Assembly (NCBI RefSeq): GCF_900091725.1
Contig: NZ_FMBW01000030.1
Location: forward strand, 62,001-126,000
Length of the DNA: 64,000 nucleotides
Direction of reading: 5' to 3'
From: Streptomyces sp. DvalAA-43
GTDB taxonomy: Bacteria > Actinomycetota > Actinomycetes > Streptomycetales > Streptomycetaceae
The notes beneath the pieces are model-generated. The model saw nothing but the letters and a program-made list of their open reading frames with translations. It did not search any database and was not told the DNA's origin. Positions 63,667 to 64,000 of the stretch are shown one piece after another. Made by a program: the position numbers and the translations under genes. Each line of letters starts with the position of its first letter. The first letter of the stretch is position 1.

Positions 63667-64000
63667 ACGGATTCGACAATTCCGCGCAGTCGATGTCCCT
63701 GGTGGCCTTCCTCGCCGTGGGCACCGTGGCTCTGCTGCTCTGTGTGATGACCGGCCCGGACCGCGACGACCTCGACGAGTTCTACACCGGCTCCCGCTCG
63801 CTCTCGCCCATGCAGAGCGGCCTCGCCCTCGCGGGCGACTACCTCTCCGCCGCCACCGTGCTCGGCACCACCGGCATCATCGCCCTCACCGGTTACGACG
63901 GGATGATCCTCGCCCTGAGCATCACCCTCTCGCTCGTCCTGCTGATGTTCCTGCTCGCCGAACCGCTGCGCAACGCGGGCGGGTTCACCATGGGCGACCT
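63663..64000 (+). CDS. Sodium:solute symporter, acetate-type (ActP-like), 5' part
   Basis: GTG at 63663 overlaps the DUF485 stop (GTGA). The visible 112 residues give a first hydrophobic helix (LVAFLAVGTVALLLCVM), DLDEFYTGSRSLSPMQSGLALAGDYLSAATVLGTTGI and LALSITLSLVLLMFLLAEPLRNAGGFTMGD, the beginning of SSS family transporters of the cation/acetate group. The gene runs off the window. Confidence 0.88.
   Translation, partial: MNGFDNSAQSMSLVAFLAVGTVALLLCVMTGPDRDDLDEFYTGSRSLSPMQSGLALAGDYLSAATVLGTTGIIALTGYDGMILALSITLSLVLLMFLLAEPLRNAGGFTMGD

Overview
The window is chromosomal DNA of a Streptomyces species or a very close relative. The evidence is the very high GC content, coding with G/C-dominated third codon positions, a tRNA-Leu(UAA) that reads as bldA, a c-di-AMP (ydaO-type) riboswitch ahead of a resuscitation-promoting-factor gene, and the order ppx - DUF501 - divIC - eno - rpf - rpf - P450 - mazG - surA-like - mfd that is usual in this genus.

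Layout. 1-2.2 kb: end of an unknown gene, a small hypothetical, a Bax-inhibitor-1 membrane protein and bldA. 2.7-6.1 kb: a MacB/FtsX-type ABC pair. 6.2-9.2 kb: a cyclopropane-fatty-acid-synthase-like methyltransferase and a type II NADH dehydrogenase with a candidate Rex operator. 9.6-18.9 kb: housekeeping block (Ppx/GppA, DUF501, DivIC, enolase, two Rpf-LysM cell-wall hydrolases, P450, MazG, SurA-like lipoprotein). 19-23 kb: GtrA, GT2 and YfhO, which look like one polyprenyl-phosphate-sugar glycosylation system. 23-34 kb: Ser/Thr kinase with a membrane partner, an HTH/methylase/TRD fusion protein with a substituted catalytic motif, exported proteins, an HNH lipoprotein, an SDR with a divergent XRE regulator, two GntR/UTRA genes and a frameshifted HATPase gene. 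34.1-37.7 kb: mfd. 59.3-64 kb: a second MacB/FtsX pair, a DUF485 protein and the start of an acetate-type symporter.

The notable region is about 38.5-59 kb, a ribosomally made peptide (RiPP) cluster of the thiazole/oxazole and dehydroamino-acid class. A 58-residue precursor (41470-41646, +) ends in a tail in which 20 of the last 22 residues are Ser, Thr or Cys. The converging minus-strand run 58956 to 41790 encodes a small secreted protein, a SARP-NB-ARC activator, an ocin-ThiF/RRE protein, a YcaO, a two-domain SagB dehydrogenase, a LanB-type tRNA-dependent glutamylation protein, a separate elimination-domain protein, an M50 membrane protease carrying a possible RRE-like domain, an ABC-2 exporter, and a second stand-alone YcaO. 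On the other side of the precursor lie an M20 amidohydrolase, a His-rich repeat protein and a TrmB/LuxR-like regulator that contains a TTA codon. The predicted pathway is: RRE protein binds the leader; the YcaOs cyclise Cys and probably Ser/Thr; SagB oxidises azolines to azoles; the LanB pair makes dehydroalanine/dehydrobutyrine; a protease (M50 is the candidate) removes the leader; the ABC transporter exports the product. I see no second SpaB_C-type protein that could be the [4+2] pyridine synthase of thiopeptides, so a goadsporin-like linear product is more likely than a macrocyclic thiopeptide, although the precursor leader looks thiopeptide-like. An array of CAGCG/CGCTG repeats lies directly upstream of the precursor and is a good operator candidate.

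Protein functions are inferred from recognised motifs and family resemblance by reading only. No database search was run.
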